DNA of 64,000 nt from Paenibacillus oceani (GCF_014705615.1 NZ_JACXJA010000009.1:1-64000); one strand, 5' to 3'; shown: positions 1-9,001, counted from the stretch's first letter. Notes: a model not told the origin generated them from the letters alone. Numbers and translations: made by a program.

Positions 1-86
1 GAACCCCGAACCCGGCACCCCGGAATCCCGCACCCCGCATCACCCGCCCCCCGGAAACTCGGTCCCCCGAACCTCCCGATGTCGCG
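1..86. repeat. C-rich low-complexity tract
   Basis: The first 80 bases are a degenerate series of C-runs, with CCCC, CCC and CCCCCC separated by short GAA, GGCA, GAAT or GCAT spacers. On the minus strand this gives at least eight G-runs just past the stop codon of the AraC gene, so it could fold as a G-quadruplex. No ORF or terminator hairpin is evident. It may continue beyond the window edge. Confidence 0.5.
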
Positions 87-905
87 TCAGATTTGATGGA
101 CGCTGCGGTACATGGAGGGACTCATCTCGAATTTTTTGGAGAAGACGCGGCTTAAGTAAAACCCGTTCTCGTATCCGCACAACTCGGCGATCTGATCGAG
201 CGGGTAGCTCGTCTCCAGGAGCATTTGCCGAACCTTATCCAGCCTCAGATTCACGACGAAATCCGTAGGCGTTTTGCCAAATTGCGATTTGAACCTGCGG
301 GTAAATTGAACGGGGGACAGCTGAAGCTCGGCAGACAGCAATTTCATACTGAACCGGCTATCGTACGCGCGCGCCTCCAACAGCCGCACTGCCTTCTGCA
401 TAAGCGCATCTGCCGGCTTTTCCAGCTTCCGGGCCGCTTCCGTTTCGAGGCAATATTGGAGCCACATGTCGTTCAGCAGCAAGTTTTGCCGGCGGCGATG
501 CAGCTTGTCCCGTTTCGGCCAAAGATCGTGCAAATATTGATAAGTCGACGATAAGCGCCGGCTGTCGCGAAGCGTAACCTTTCCTTGCGGGAGCTGTGAC
601 AGTCTCGAAGTTTCCCCGATCGTCTGCCGCGAATCCGGCAAATTCCAGTGGAAATGAATGACGAAAAACGATAACGTCCGCACCACTTCCCGCCATAACG
701 GCACGCCAGGCGGGCAGATGACGAGATCTCCACTCGTAGCGCTTCCGCCGTGATCGCCGATCCGGAAGTCGAAAATCCCTTCGCACACGGCAAACATGAC
801 CCAGGCGGGGTAGATGTCCGTGTCAATTAAAAAACGTTCCTTCCGGTCCCAATACAACACATGAACGAGCTGGGGAACCACATCGGCCGGACCATACGGC
901 TCCAT
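87..905 (-). CDS. AraC family transcriptional regulator
   Basis: A 272-residue one-component regulator. The C-terminal ~100 residues carry the two helix-turn-helix motifs of the AraC/XylS family: a first one around LSAELQLSPVQFTRRFKSQF, then a second with AELCGYENGFYLSRVFSKKF, followed by a typical SPSMYR end. The N-terminal half looks like a cupin-type sensor (GDLVICPPGVPLW). The start is placed at MEPYGPADV because GGGAGG lies just upstream; an in-frame extension to position 995 has no such site. It is divergent from the sialidase/SBP operon and probably controls it in response to a sugar ligand, which is inference from position. Confidence 0.9.
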   Translation of the reverse strand: MEPYGPADVVPQLVHVLYWDRKERFLIDTDIYPAWVMFAVCEGIFDFRIGDHGGSATSGDLVICPPGVPLWREVVRTLSFFVIHFHWNLPDSRQTIGETSRLSQLPQGKVTLRDSRRLSSTYQYLHDLWPKRDKLHRRRQNLLLNDMWLQYCLETEAARKLEKPADALMQKAVRLLEARAYDSRFSMKLLSAELQLSPVQFTRRFKSQFGKTPTDFVVNLRLDKVRQMLLETSYPLDQIAELCGYENGFYLSRVFSKKFEMSPSMYRSVHQI

Positions 906-967
906 GCGACGGCCTCCCTTGAAATGAAATGGAGTATATGGTCGATGATAAACAATTGCATGGGAAA

Positions 968-984
968 AGTAAATTGAATTTACT
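968..984. promoter_or_regulatory. Palindromic operator candidate between divergent genes
   Basis: AGTAAATT-G-AATTTACT is a perfect 8-bp inverted repeat around one central base. It lies between the divergent AraC gene and the sialidase-like gene. A second, weaker inverted repeat (TCCCT...AGGGA) follows near 997-1020. The position suits an operator or overlapping promoters. No binding protein can be named from sequence alone. Confidence 0.4.
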
Positions 985-1044
985 AGGCTAGACATATCCC
1001 TTTAACGCGCGGTAGAGGGACGAACCGAAGACAAAGGAGGCGCG

Positions 1045-2319
1045 GTGAACTTGGCAGAACGGGTCGGAGAGTTGGCTCGCGAATATGTAACAGTGTACGA
1101 ATCGCCGGACCCCGAGAACGTTTATGTGTACAGCCCGGGAATCGCGGTGCTGCCGAACGGCAGACTGGTTGCTACGCTCGACATGAGCGGGCCCGGCATC
1201 GATGGAATCGCCGGCGAGAAGCGCCGCATCGAGGGAGGCAAGCTGTGGTTCGGCAAAGTGTTCGTCTCCGATGACAAGGGCCGCACTTGGCAGCACCGGA
1301 CGGACTTTCCTTTCATGCACGCCAGACCGTTTACCGCGGGGAGAAGCTTGTACGTGCTGGGCCATTGTCACGATTTGGCGATCATCCGCTCCGACGACGG
1401 CGGCGATACGTGGAGCGAGCCGGTGCTGCTGACACAAGGGCAGATGTGGCATCAGGCGCCGGCAAATGTGATGTACGCCAAAGGGAACGTGTACCTGGTC
1501 ATGGAGCGGAATGTGCGATCGGACGGAGCGGGCTGGCCGGTCTCCGATCTGGCTCCGGTGCTGCTGCGGGGACGGGCGGATGCGGACTTGACCGACCGAA
1601 GCAACTGGACGTTCGCCTCCGAGCTGGCGTTCTGCGAGGCGGTGCCGGAGGAGGGATTGGACTATTTCGGAGTACCGTTCTACAAGGTGGAGCCGGGAAC
1701 GTCCGCTCTGGTTGCTCCCGGACGCAAGTGCGCCCGCATGGGCTGGCTGGAGACGAATGTAGTCCGGTTTGACGATCCGGACCATTATTTCCATGACCCG
1801 GAAGGGAATACGTTTCATCTGTGGATGCGCTCCCATACGGGAGGCACCGGATATGCGGCGATTGCGAAAGCGGTAGAGCTCGAGGATGGCACGATCGAAA
1901 CGAAACTCGAAAAATCCCCTTCGGGAAAAACGTTCGCCTTGATCCCATGCCCGGGCGGTCATCTGAAGTTCCATATCACGTTCGACGAACGCTGCGGCCT
2001 GTATTGGCTGCTCAGCTCGCAGGCGACGGACAGCATGACCAGGGCGGAACGGCTGCCTGAAGACCGGTACGGTCTCGGCAAAAACGAGCGGCACCGGCTG
2101 CAGCTGCATTTTTCGCGAAACTGCGTGGATTGGTGTTTTGCCGGACTGGTGGCGGCCGGGGATTCGCCGAGGCAGGCCCGGCACTATGCGAGTATGGCGA
2201 TCGACGGCGAGGATCTGGTGATCTTGAGCCGTTCCGGAGACGGGCGGGCGAAGGACGCGCACAACGGCAATTTGATTACATTTCATCGGATCGTGAATTT
2301 TCGCCGCTTGATCTATTGA
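1045..2319 (+). CDS. Sialidase-like (BNR/Asp-box) glycoside hydrolase
   Basis: A 424-residue protein of the six-bladed beta-propeller sialidase superfamily. Two Asp-box motifs are visible: SDDKGRTW near residue 74 and SDDGGDTW near residue 116. YSPGIAVLPNGRLVAT near the N-terminus fits the first blade. No signal peptide is seen, so it is probably cytoplasmic, unusual for a true sialidase. The start is a GTG at 1045 with AAAGGAGG four bases upstream. It is followed after 70 bp by an SBP gene and likely heads an operon with it. The substrate is unknown: the Asp-box superfamily includes many non-sialidase glycosidases. The fold call is firm, the activity is not. Confidence 0.75.
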   Translation: MNLAERVGELAREYVTVYESPDPENVYVYSPGIAVLPNGRLVATLDMSGPGIDGIAGEKRRIEGGKLWFGKVFVSDDKGRTWQHRTDFPFMHARPFTAGRSLYVLGHCHDLAIIRSDDGGDTWSEPVLLTQGQMWHQAPANVMYAKGNVYLVMERNVRSDGAGWPVSDLAPVLLRGRADADLTDRSNWTFASELAFCEAVPEEGLDYFGVPFYKVEPGTSALVAPGRKCARMGWLETNVVRFDDPDHYFHDPEGNTFHLWMRSHTGGTGYAAIAKAVELEDGTIETKLEKSPSGKTFALIPCPGGHLKFHITFDERCGLYWLLSSQATDSMTRAERLPEDRYGLGKNERHRLQLHFSRNCVDWCFAGLVAAGDSPRQARHYASMAIDGEDLVILSRSGDGRAKDAHNGNLITFHRIVNFRRLIY

Positions 2320-2389
2320 TCTACTAATCTACTAAATCTACTTATCTGTGAAACTGCTATTCATCAAATGATACAAAGGGGGGCCGTCC

Positions 2390-3688
2390 ATGCGAAGGAC
2401 TGCCGTATGTGTGGCTGTTGCAAGCATGATGGTGTTGTGGGGTTGTTCGGGCAGCGGGCCGCGTTCATCGGCCGGCAAGGAAGCGGGCAAGGAGGAGATC
2501 GTCCGGCAGGAGCCGGTTACGCTGTCGTTTTATTCGAAGCTGACGCCTGCCGAATTCGAGACGTATATTGCCCGGCATGTCAGAGTCAAGTTTCCGCATG
2601 TGACGCTGCAGCAGGTAGAGCAAAAAAGCGCCACGATTCAGGATCTGATTACGGTCGGGAATGTGCCGGACATGATATGGGAAGGCAGCACTAATCTGCA
2701 GATGCTCACTCCGCTGAAAGTAATGGCGGATTTGCAGCCGCTTGCGGAGAAGCACAAGTTCGACTTTGGCCGGTACAGGGACGGGGTTGTGGATAATATC
2801 CGGTCGTATTCGGAGAACGGGCAGTTGTATTTCCTGCCGTTTAATGTATTTGAATTCGCCTTGCATTACAACAAAGACGTGTTCAACAAGTTCGGAGTTC
2901 CGTTCCCGAAAGACCATATGACGTGGGACGAGGTGATCGCCCTGGCGGGCAAAATGAACCGTCAGGACAACGGCATCCAGTATGTCGGGATGAGACCGCC
3001 GCTGAGCACGAACCGGACGCAAATGCAGCTGTCCTTGCCGTATGTGGATGCGAAGACAGGCAAGGCTGCGATCCAGACCGAAGGCTGGAAACGGTTGTTC
3101 GACACGATCCGGAACATGTATCCGGGCCCGTCCACTGTGCGCTCCTTCTTCGATTACAGGGATGAATTTCTTAAGCAGCGTACGGTCGGCATGATGCCGG
3201 ACATTTTACAGCTGCAAAACTCGGATATGGCCGCCTTCGAAAAGGAAGGGCTCGAATGGGACGTCGTGACGTACCCGGCTTTTGCTGACAACCCGAAGGT
3301 GGGGGCCGGATTGTTCTCCGACGGCATGGTCTTGTCGGCCGGCTCCAAGCACATCGATCTGGCGTTCCAAATCATCTCGTTCCTCAGCACCGATCCCGAG
3401 GTGCAGTTGAACGCGACCCGGGACGGCCGGGTAACGGCGCTTAAGGACCCGCAGCTACTGGCGCGCGCCTTTGAGAACAATCCAGCGGCGGCGGGGAAAA
3501 ATCTGAAGCCGCTTAGCGAGATGCGTTACCCGGCCTCTTTCCCGATGTCCGATTATGATCGCAAAGGACTAAGCGTCGTCGAATCCAAGCTGAAAAATTA
3601 TGTCGCCGGCAAAGGCGATGTCAACACGCTGCTCCGCGAAGCGGAGGAACAGCTGGAGAAGGCGATCGCCGAGCAGAAAAGCCAATAG
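2390..3688 (+). CDS. Extracellular sugar-binding lipoprotein (ABC SBP family 1)
   Basis: A 432-residue solute-binding protein. The N-terminus has a short charged region, a hydrophobic stretch and a lipobox LWGC with the lipidated Cys at residue 19. Family signatures include LHYNKDVFNKFGVPFPKD followed by TWDEVIALAGKM, and a C-terminal tail starting GDVNTLLREAEEQLEKAI. The start has AAAGGGGGG six bases upstream. It is closely related in layout to three other SBPs in this window (10646, 23584, 55155). No permease or ATPase gene is nearby, so it must use transporters encoded elsewhere or serve sensing. The ligand is unknown, most likely an oligosaccharide. Confidence 0.9.
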   Translation: MRRTAVCVAVASMMVLWGCSGSGPRSSAGKEAGKEEIVRQEPVTLSFYSKLTPAEFETYIARHVRVKFPHVTLQQVEQKSATIQDLITVGNVPDMIWEGSTNLQMLTPLKVMADLQPLAEKHKFDFGRYRDGVVDNIRSYSENGQLYFLPFNVFEFALHYNKDVFNKFGVPFPKDHMTWDEVIALAGKMNRQDNGIQYVGMRPPLSTNRTQMQLSLPYVDAKTGKAAIQTEGWKRLFDTIRNMYPGPSTVRSFFDYRDEFLKQRTVGMMPDILQLQNSDMAAFEKEGLEWDVVTYPAFADNPKVGAGLFSDGMVLSAGSKHIDLAFQIISFLSTDPEVQLNATRDGRVTALKDPQLLARAFENNPAAAGKNLKPLSEMRYPASFPMSDYDRKGLSVVESKLKNYVAGKGDVNTLLREAEEQLEKAIAEQKSQ

Positions 3689-3720
3689 CCGGCCTAGGCC
3701 GGCACAGACGGGGCCGTCTG
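3688..3720. repeat. Two adjacent palindromes between SBP and beta-helix genes
   Basis: GCCGGCCTAGGCCGGC (3688-3703) is a perfect 16-bp palindrome that overlaps the last base of the SBP stop codon. It is followed at once by CAGACGGGGCCGTCTG (3705-3720), a second self-complementary hairpin. No T-run follows, so these look like intercistronic mRNA stabilisers or processing hairpins rather than a terminator. They would favour high SBP expression over the downstream gene. Confidence 0.5.
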
Positions 3721-3777
3721 CGTGAGGACGGGAGCGCGCGCAGACGAAACCGAACCTAACCGAAAGCGGGGATATGC

Positions 3778-5550
3778 ATGGATACACGCGAGGCAAGGAC
3801 GGAATCGAACGATTCGACTCTTAGCCGGCCGTCTTCGCCGATGAGCCGGAGGAAGATGCTTTCGGCGCTCGGCATGACGGGGGCGGCGTTATTGACTGCG
3901 GGGATGCTGACGAACGAGTCCAGGGGCGAGTCGGTGCATGATTCGGTGTACGGCGGGGACGACGGCTTGGACCCGGCCTGTTGTCCGTTTACGACGATTG
4001 CCGGGCTCCGGGCGATGACGGGTCCGATCGGGGAGCCGTACTGTTATGTGACCGACAGCGGCTGCGAAGGACCGTTTTTCTACGACGGGTCCGATACGGC
4101 TTCGCCCGACAACACGGGGCTTGTGATTGTCTCCGCATCGGGTGCCCGCTGGAAACGGATTCATCAGGGAGAGATCAGCATTGCCTGGTTCGGAGCGGTC
4201 GGAGACGGGGCGACGGATTGCACGGCCACGATCCAAACCGCGCTAGACAGCGGACTGCCGGTATGGATGCCGCCCGGCACGTACGCGATTACCGGTACGC
4301 TGCGGGTGAAGGCCAACGGGCAACTGCTCCGCGGCGCCGGCCGCTTCGTAACGGTGTTGAAAAACACGGCGAACGGCAGTCCGCTGCTGCACTTCGGCGA
4401 CAATACGGACCCGAAGACGACGGGTTACGCGCTTTCATGCGCTGCGCGGGACTTTACGCTCGAAGGGAACGCCCAATCGAGCGAAGGCGTAGCGTTGCTA
4501 GGTCCGCAGGACGACGTGGCGACCTGGGGCGGCGCATCCCGAGCCTGCTTGCTCGAAGGGGTCCGCGTGTCGGGGATCGGCAGCGGGCCTGCGCTGCGGG
4601 TGTCCGCCTGGACGCCTACGGTAACGGGATGTGAATTCTGGAACAGCAAGCAGGGCATCCGGATCGGGCAGCAGGTGTATTCCGGGCGGTTTATTGCCAA
4701 CTATATTAGCGGCCACGCCCAGGAAGGCATCTACTGCGACGTCCCTGCCAGCAAAGCGTCGGCGCTGCTCTTCTCGGGCAATGTGGTTCAGTGGTGCGGC
4801 AGTGCGGCGGGCATGATCGTGCTGTCGGGCGGCGGCGCCTGGACGTTCCAGAATACATACGTGGAAGTGCCGAACGCAGGCTGCAACGCGGTATGGAAGC
4901 TGTCCTATCCGGGCACGAACGTAACGATCGACGGCGTTCATTTCAGTTCGGGGACAGGGGAAAGCGCGATCGATGTCGTCTCTACTGACATCAGGCTGTG
5001 CACCGTCCGCGGGATGCAAATTTTCGGCAACGTCCGGCGCGGCGTCTACATTACCGGCACGCTGCCGATCACGACGATCGACAGCGTCCGGCAGCCGTCG
5101 GGAACGAGCAGCATCGCCTTGATCGACGATCAGTCGGTGCGCAAGATGACTTTCGTGAACAACGCCCCTACCGGAATCGAGATGGCAGCAGCCACGATCA
5201 AAAGCTTGACGTCGACGAATGCGATCACGACCGTAGATACGGCCACCGGTTTAACCCAGTGGTTCGTGAAGGACGGCCGGGTATATTTCGGCGGCGATAC
5301 GAGCGCCCCCAATATCGGCGTGTCGGGCACGTCGCTGAACGTCCGTGAAGGCGCGGCGGAAGGATTTCTGCAAGCGGCGGGCGTGCTGCTTGGAGCGGAC
5401 CAGATCGGGATACGGTACGGAACCGGCAACCCGGAAGGAATCGTATCGGCTCCGGTGGGGTCGCTTTATTTGCGGGCGGACGGAGTGCCCGGGGCGACGC
5501 TTTACGTGAAGGAGAGCGGTACCGGAAATACCGGCTGGACTGCGAAATGA
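3778..5550 (+). CDS. Secreted right-handed beta-helix protein, pectate-lyase/tailspike-like
   Basis: A 590-residue protein. Residues ~22-45 hold a Tat-like signal: SRRKML, then a hydrophobic stretch ending in TAGMLTNES. At ~140-160 AWFGAVGDGATDCTATIQ is the entry motif of pectate-lyase-3/GH28-type beta-helices. The middle shows parallel-helix rungs such as GFRNSK-like turns and GIRIGQQVYSGRFIANYISG. The C-terminus, with GSLYLRADG and LYVKESGTGNTGW, is the type found on phage tail spikes and tail fibres. It probably binds or cleaves a polysaccharide outside the cell. It lies 89 bp after the SBP gene and is probably cotranscribed. No catalytic residues can be assigned, so lyase versus hydrolase is open. 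Confidence 0.75.
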   Translation: MDTREARTESNDSTLSRPSSPMSRRKMLSALGMTGAALLTAGMLTNESRGESVHDSVYGGDDGLDPACCPFTTIAGLRAMTGPIGEPYCYVTDSGCEGPFFYDGSDTASPDNTGLVIVSASGARWKRIHQGEISIAWFGAVGDGATDCTATIQTALDSGLPVWMPPGTYAITGTLRVKANGQLLRGAGRFVTVLKNTANGSPLLHFGDNTDPKTTGYALSCAARDFTLEGNAQSSEGVALLGPQDDVATWGGASRACLLEGVRVSGIGSGPALRVSAWTPTVTGCEFWNSKQGIRIGQQVYSGRFIANYISGHAQEGIYCDVPASKASALLFSGNVVQWCGSAAGMIVLSGGGAWTFQNTYVEVPNAGCNAVWKLSYPGTNVTIDGVHFSSGTGESAIDVVSTDIRLCTVRGMQIFGNVRRGVYITGTLPITTIDSVRQPSGTSSIALIDDQSVRKMTFVNNAPTGIEMAAATIKSLTSTNAITTVDTATGLTQWFVKDGRVYFGGDTSAPNIGVSGTSLNVREGAAEGFLQAAGVLLGADQIGIRYGTGNPEGIVSAPVGSLYLRADGVPGATLYVKESGTGNTGWTAK

Positions 5551-5630
5551 GCGGATTAATTAAGCGGGGTAGCTGGATAGCTGGGTAGGAGAACGTCACC
5601 GGAACCAATCATGGGGCATGGAGGACAGAG

Positions 5631-7871
5631 ATGAGAGAAGAAACGATACGTTCGGATTTGACCGTGATCGGGGGAGGGTTGGCCGGGGTATGCGCTGCCG
5701 TAGCTGCCGCGCGGCTTGGAAGCCGGGTCGCACTCGTACAGAACAGACCGGTGCTCGGAGGCAATTCCAGCAGCGAAGTTCGCGTATGGGTGAGCGGAGC
5801 TTCGGCCGGCGGCACGCACCGGTTCGCCCGGGAGACCGGAATCATCGGGGAAATGCTGCTGGAAAACCAATATCGCAATCCGCAGGGCAACCCGTATTAC
5901 TGGGACCTCGTCGTTCTGGAGACGGTGCTGGCGGAGAAAAAAATCCGGCTGTTTCTCAATACGGATGTGCACGAGGTGAAGGCGGAAGGGACGGCCGAAG
6001 AGCGCCGTATCCGCTCCGTGACCGGATGGATGGCCGGTTCGGAACGGAAATTGCGCTTCGAGAGCGAACTGTTCGCCGACTGCACCGGTGACGGGCTCGT
6101 CGGCTTTTTGGCGGGAGCGGAATACCGCATCGGCCGCGAGGCGAGGAGCGCGTACGGCGAAGCGTGGGCGCCGGAGCAAGCCGACGATATCACGCTTGGG
6201 AGCACGATGCTGTTTTATACGAAAGACGCCGGGAAACCGGTGAAATATGTCGCTCCGTCGTTCGCCAAGAACATCGCCGAGACGCCGATTCCTTTGCGGC
6301 GTATTATCCGCACGGGCGATTCCGGCTGTCATTACTGGTGGATCGAATGGGGCGGGGAAGTGGATACGGTCCATGAGAACGAGCGCATCCGCGACGAGTT
6401 GTGGGCTGCCATATACGGGATCTGGGACTATATTAAAAACTCGGGCCGTTTCGAGGCGGATACGTTAACGCTGGAATGGGTCGGAGCGGTTCCGGGCAAG
6501 CGCGAATACCGCCGGTTCATCGGCGATTATGTGCTGACGCAGAATGATATATTAAGCCAGGTTCCATTCGACGACCGGGTCGCGTTCGGCGGATGGTCGA
6601 TCGATCTGCACCCTCCCCAAGGGATGTATGCGGAGGAGAGCGGGTCGAAGCATTGGCATCCCGACGGAAACTACCATATCCCGTTCCGCTCTCTGTATTC
6701 GGTTAATGTATCGAATATGCTGATGGCCGGCCGCAATATTAGCTCTTCGCATGTCGCTTTCGGCACGACGCGGGTGATGGCGACGTGCGCGGCGATGGGG
6801 GAAGCGGCGGGAACGGCGGCCGCCCTGTGCGTCAGGAGCGGGACGACTCCGCGCGAGCTGTACCGCAGCCGGCTTCCGGAGCTGCAGCAGGCGCTGCTTC
6901 ATCAGGATGCTTCGATCATCGGCTTGACGAACCGCGATCCGCGCAACTTGGCCCGGCGGGCTGTCGTGAACGCCTCCAGCACAAGGACGGTCTTAGCCGT
7001 GGAGCGGCCTGCAGAGCGCCTGCCGCTGGATACGGACATCGGTCTGCTCGTCCCGGTCGACCCGAAGCTTGGGGAGCTGGAGCTGCTGCTGGATGCCGAG
7101 CGCCATACGACGCTCCGTGTCGAGCTGTGGGATACGGGCCGCAAGGAGAATTACGTTCCGTTCCGGAAAATTGACGAGGCGTCGGTCGAAGTGCGCCAAG
7201 GGAAGCGGCAATGGACGACCGTTCCTTTGTCATGGGCTCCGGAAGAACCGCAGAACGGATTTATCGTCGTTAAGGCGAACCCGGCGCTGATGTTGTGGCA
7301 GTCGGATTCGCCGCTCACCGGTGTGCTCGTCTTCGGTAAAGTCGAGAGACCTGCGGACAGCAAGCCGGCGCAGCCGGTTCTCGAATGGAGAATGAAACGT
7401 TTTGTCCGCAAGCCGATCTGCTTCCATATACACGGGGAGACGTTAGCTTACGCCCCGGGCAAGGCGGTGAGCGGAGTGATCCGGCCGTACGGCGGTCCGC
7501 AGCTATGGATGTCCGGACGGATGGCCGGCGGAAGCGGGGAATGGCTGGAGCTGCAATGGAATGAGCCGGTCACTGTCCGGGAGATCCATCTGACGTTTAA
7601 CGACGATGTCAACGAATATTTGAACAACCTGCACTATCTCGTGACGCCGTTCGAGACGATTCCCGAATTGGCGGCCGATTATCGGCTGGAGGCATGGATC
7701 GCGGACGAATGGGTGGTGCTGCACCGGGAAACCGGGAACCGGAAAAGAAAGAGGGTGCACCTCGTGTCCCCGGTTGCCGCGTCCCGAATTCGTCTCGTTG
7801 TGGAGAAGACGAACGGAGGGGAGCGGGCGGAGCTGATCGACATCCGGGTGTACGATCACGAAACCGTCTAA
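5631..7871 (+). CDS. FAD-dependent oxidoreductase with C-terminal discoidin-like domain
   Basis: A 746-residue protein. The N-terminus (about residues 8-30) has a Rossmann FAD motif, VIGGGLAGVCAAVAAARLG, followed by LGGNSSSEVRVWVSGA, typical of the PF12831-type FAD-dependent oxidoreductases common in sugar-degradation clusters. NMLMAGRNISSSHVAFGTTRVMATCAAMGEAAGTAA near residues 363-398 is the conserved C-terminal FAD contact region. Residues ~600-746 form a discoidin/F5-8C-like beta-sandwich (GEWLELQWNEPVTVREIHLTF). No signal peptide. The start has GGAGG upstream. It is the last gene of the first operon. The substrate is unknown; oxidation of an unusual sugar or polyol is plausible. Confidence 0.85.
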   Translation: MREETIRSDLTVIGGGLAGVCAAVAAARLGSRVALVQNRPVLGGNSSSEVRVWVSGASAGGTHRFARETGIIGEMLLENQYRNPQGNPYYWDLVVLETVLAEKKIRLFLNTDVHEVKAEGTAEERRIRSVTGWMAGSERKLRFESELFADCTGDGLVGFLAGAEYRIGREARSAYGEAWAPEQADDITLGSTMLFYTKDAGKPVKYVAPSFAKNIAETPIPLRRIIRTGDSGCHYWWIEWGGEVDTVHENERIRDELWAAIYGIWDYIKNSGRFEADTLTLEWVGAVPGKREYRRFIGDYVLTQNDILSQVPFDDRVAFGGWSIDLHPPQGMYAEESGSKHWHPDGNYHIPFRSLYSVNVSNMLMAGRNISSSHVAFGTTRVMATCAAMGEAAGTAAALCVRSGTTPRELYRSRLPELQQALLHQDASIIGLTNRDPRNLARRAVVNASSTRTVLAVERPAERLPLDTDIGLLVPVDPKLGELELLLDAERHTTLRVELWDTGRKENYVPFRKIDEASVEVRQGKRQWTTVPLSWAPEEPQNGFIVVKANPALMLWQSDSPLTGVLVFGKVERPADSKPAQPVLEWRMKRFVRKPICFHIHGETLAYAPGKAVSGVIRPYGGPQLWMSGRMAGGSGEWLELQWNEPVTVREIHLTFNDDVNEYLNNLHYLVTPFETIPELAADYRLEAWIADEWVVLHRETGNRKRKRVHLVSPVAASRIRLVVEKTNGGERAELIDIRVYDHETV

Positions 7872-7890
7872 TCGGCTCAAGCCGGTTTGG

Positions 7891-8060
7891 GTGCCAAACG
7901 AGAAGCATGTTGCAGTGGAGGCCGTGCGGCGGCTCCAGCCGGTAACATTCCAGGGAACGGGCAGGCTATTGCCAAAAGGGGTAACCGTGCCGGAACTGTT
8001 GGCCGGCAAAGAAGTAACATCCCAGGGAACGGGCAGACTACTGCCAAACGGGAAGCTGGT
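7891..8060. repeat. Decaying direct repeat, period about 72-78 bp
   Basis: A 39-bp unit beginning GTAACATTCCAGGGAACGGG occurs at 7942-7980 and, with four changes, at 8014-8052. The unit edge TGCCAAACG recurs at 7892, 7970 and 8042. The repeat arms are separated by diverged spacers. This looks like an eroded tandem array just downstream of the FAD oxidoreductase. A 98-residue frame runs through it, but shows no family resemblance. Confidence 0.6.
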
Positions 8061-8473
8061 GGCGTATTCCTGTGCAGCCGTGCAGCTGCAGCGATCGAGG
8101 CAAGTTGGCGTCGTATTGGCTTTTTCGGAGGCAGGGCCGGGCTGGGAACTTGGTAAGAGCAGTTTGTACCCTTTATTTTGTCCATAATCCGCTTGGATGG
8201 GGACTTAAGAGTGGTTTGGAGCTGTTAATATCCGCGATAAGGGGGCAGACCGCACCAACGGGTTGAAATAAGCGATGCAAACCGCCTCTATTCGTCCCGC
8301 TCGTCCCTTTATGCCCAAAATTGAGGATGCCAAAGACTCCTATACTGTGATAAAACCCGTTTCAAGGGCAAGCGCATTGCGTTTTCTGCGAAAGTGAACA
8401 CAGTCTGCTGGAAGAAACGCGGTTACGAGCCTCATCTGAAGCCGAGCGGGTACCACAATACCGGATCAAAGGA

Positions 8474-8583
8474 GCGGCTGTAGCCAAACCGTCCGTTACC
8501 TTACGTGCACCAACGTGTGGATCCGCACGTCAAAGGAGCGGCTGTCACAAACGTGTTCGTATGACAGAGGGGACCGTCCCCGT
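8474..8583 (+). repeat. Dispersed intergenic repeat, copy A
   Basis: It begins GCGGCTGTAGCC, passes through CACCAACGTG, and reaches GCACGTCAAAGGA, ending near GGACCGTCCCC. Copies B (18659-18733) and C (57694-57761) share the same blocks in the same order. This copy has a second GCGGCTGT inserted after CAAAGGA, splitting the block from its GGACCGTCC tail. No coding capacity. Confidence 0.55.
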
Positions 8584-8604
8584 TTTCCAACGAATTCATA
8601 CGAA

Positions 8605-8650
8605 AGGACCTCAAATTCCGCTGTAACGCGGGGGCTGAGGTCCTTTTTCT
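8605..8650 (+). terminator. Intrinsic terminator-like hairpin (repeat family, copy 1)
   Basis: AGGACCTCA (8605-8613) pairs with TGAGGTCCT (8636-8644), followed by TTTTTCTT. The sequence around it, including AAATCGGTTCTGAG after the T-run, matches the terminator at 50881-50926, so it belongs to a dispersed terminator-bearing repeat. Confidence 0.65.
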
Positions 8651-8704
8651 TGTCGAGTGGAAATCGGTTCTGAGCGGGGCGCCGAAAATCGCCGAATAAC
8701 TGTT

Positions 8705-8906
8705 AGGACGAGGCTGTCGATTCCATGTGTAGAAGTGTTAGCAGACCGTTCCCAGTGAAAAGTTACTTCCTTCTGCTCAAACAGGTTGTCCGGAATCCCT
8801 TGATTGAATAACGATTGTAAGGTAGGGGATTCCAGACAAAACTCGCCAGAAGGTCATCTTTTCCCTTTCCACTTGGTTGTCCACACTGAATCGACAGTCT
8901 CAGGAC
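8705..8906. mobile_element. MITE-like palindromic element with 5-bp target duplication
   Basis: Terminal inverted repeats GAGGCTGTCGATTC (8710-8723) and GAATCGACAGTCTC (8888-8901) match at 13 of 14 positions. They are flanked directly by AGGAC on both sides (8705-8709 and 8902-8906), which looks like a target-site duplication. Further inside, GGTTGTCCGGAATCCC near 8784 pairs imperfectly with GGGGATTCCAGACAAAAC near 8825, so the whole 192-bp element can form a long hairpin. It has no coding capacity. This is what a non-autonomous miniature transposable element looks like. The parent transposase is not in the window. Confidence 0.7.
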
Positions 8907-9001
8907 AACCCCAATTGTGATCATCCGGAATCCCGTTCCTGCCTAATTCCCAATGGGCGGAAACGGACTTTCCGTTTGCCTAGCTATCCTTTTGTTGCTT
9001 A

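Noticed and set aside
988-2286. 432-codon open frame on the minus strand
   Set aside because: It lies opposite the sialidase-like gene, has no ribosome site, and its composition is that of an antisense shadow in GC-rich DNA. The plus-strand gene has Asp-box motifs and GGAGG.
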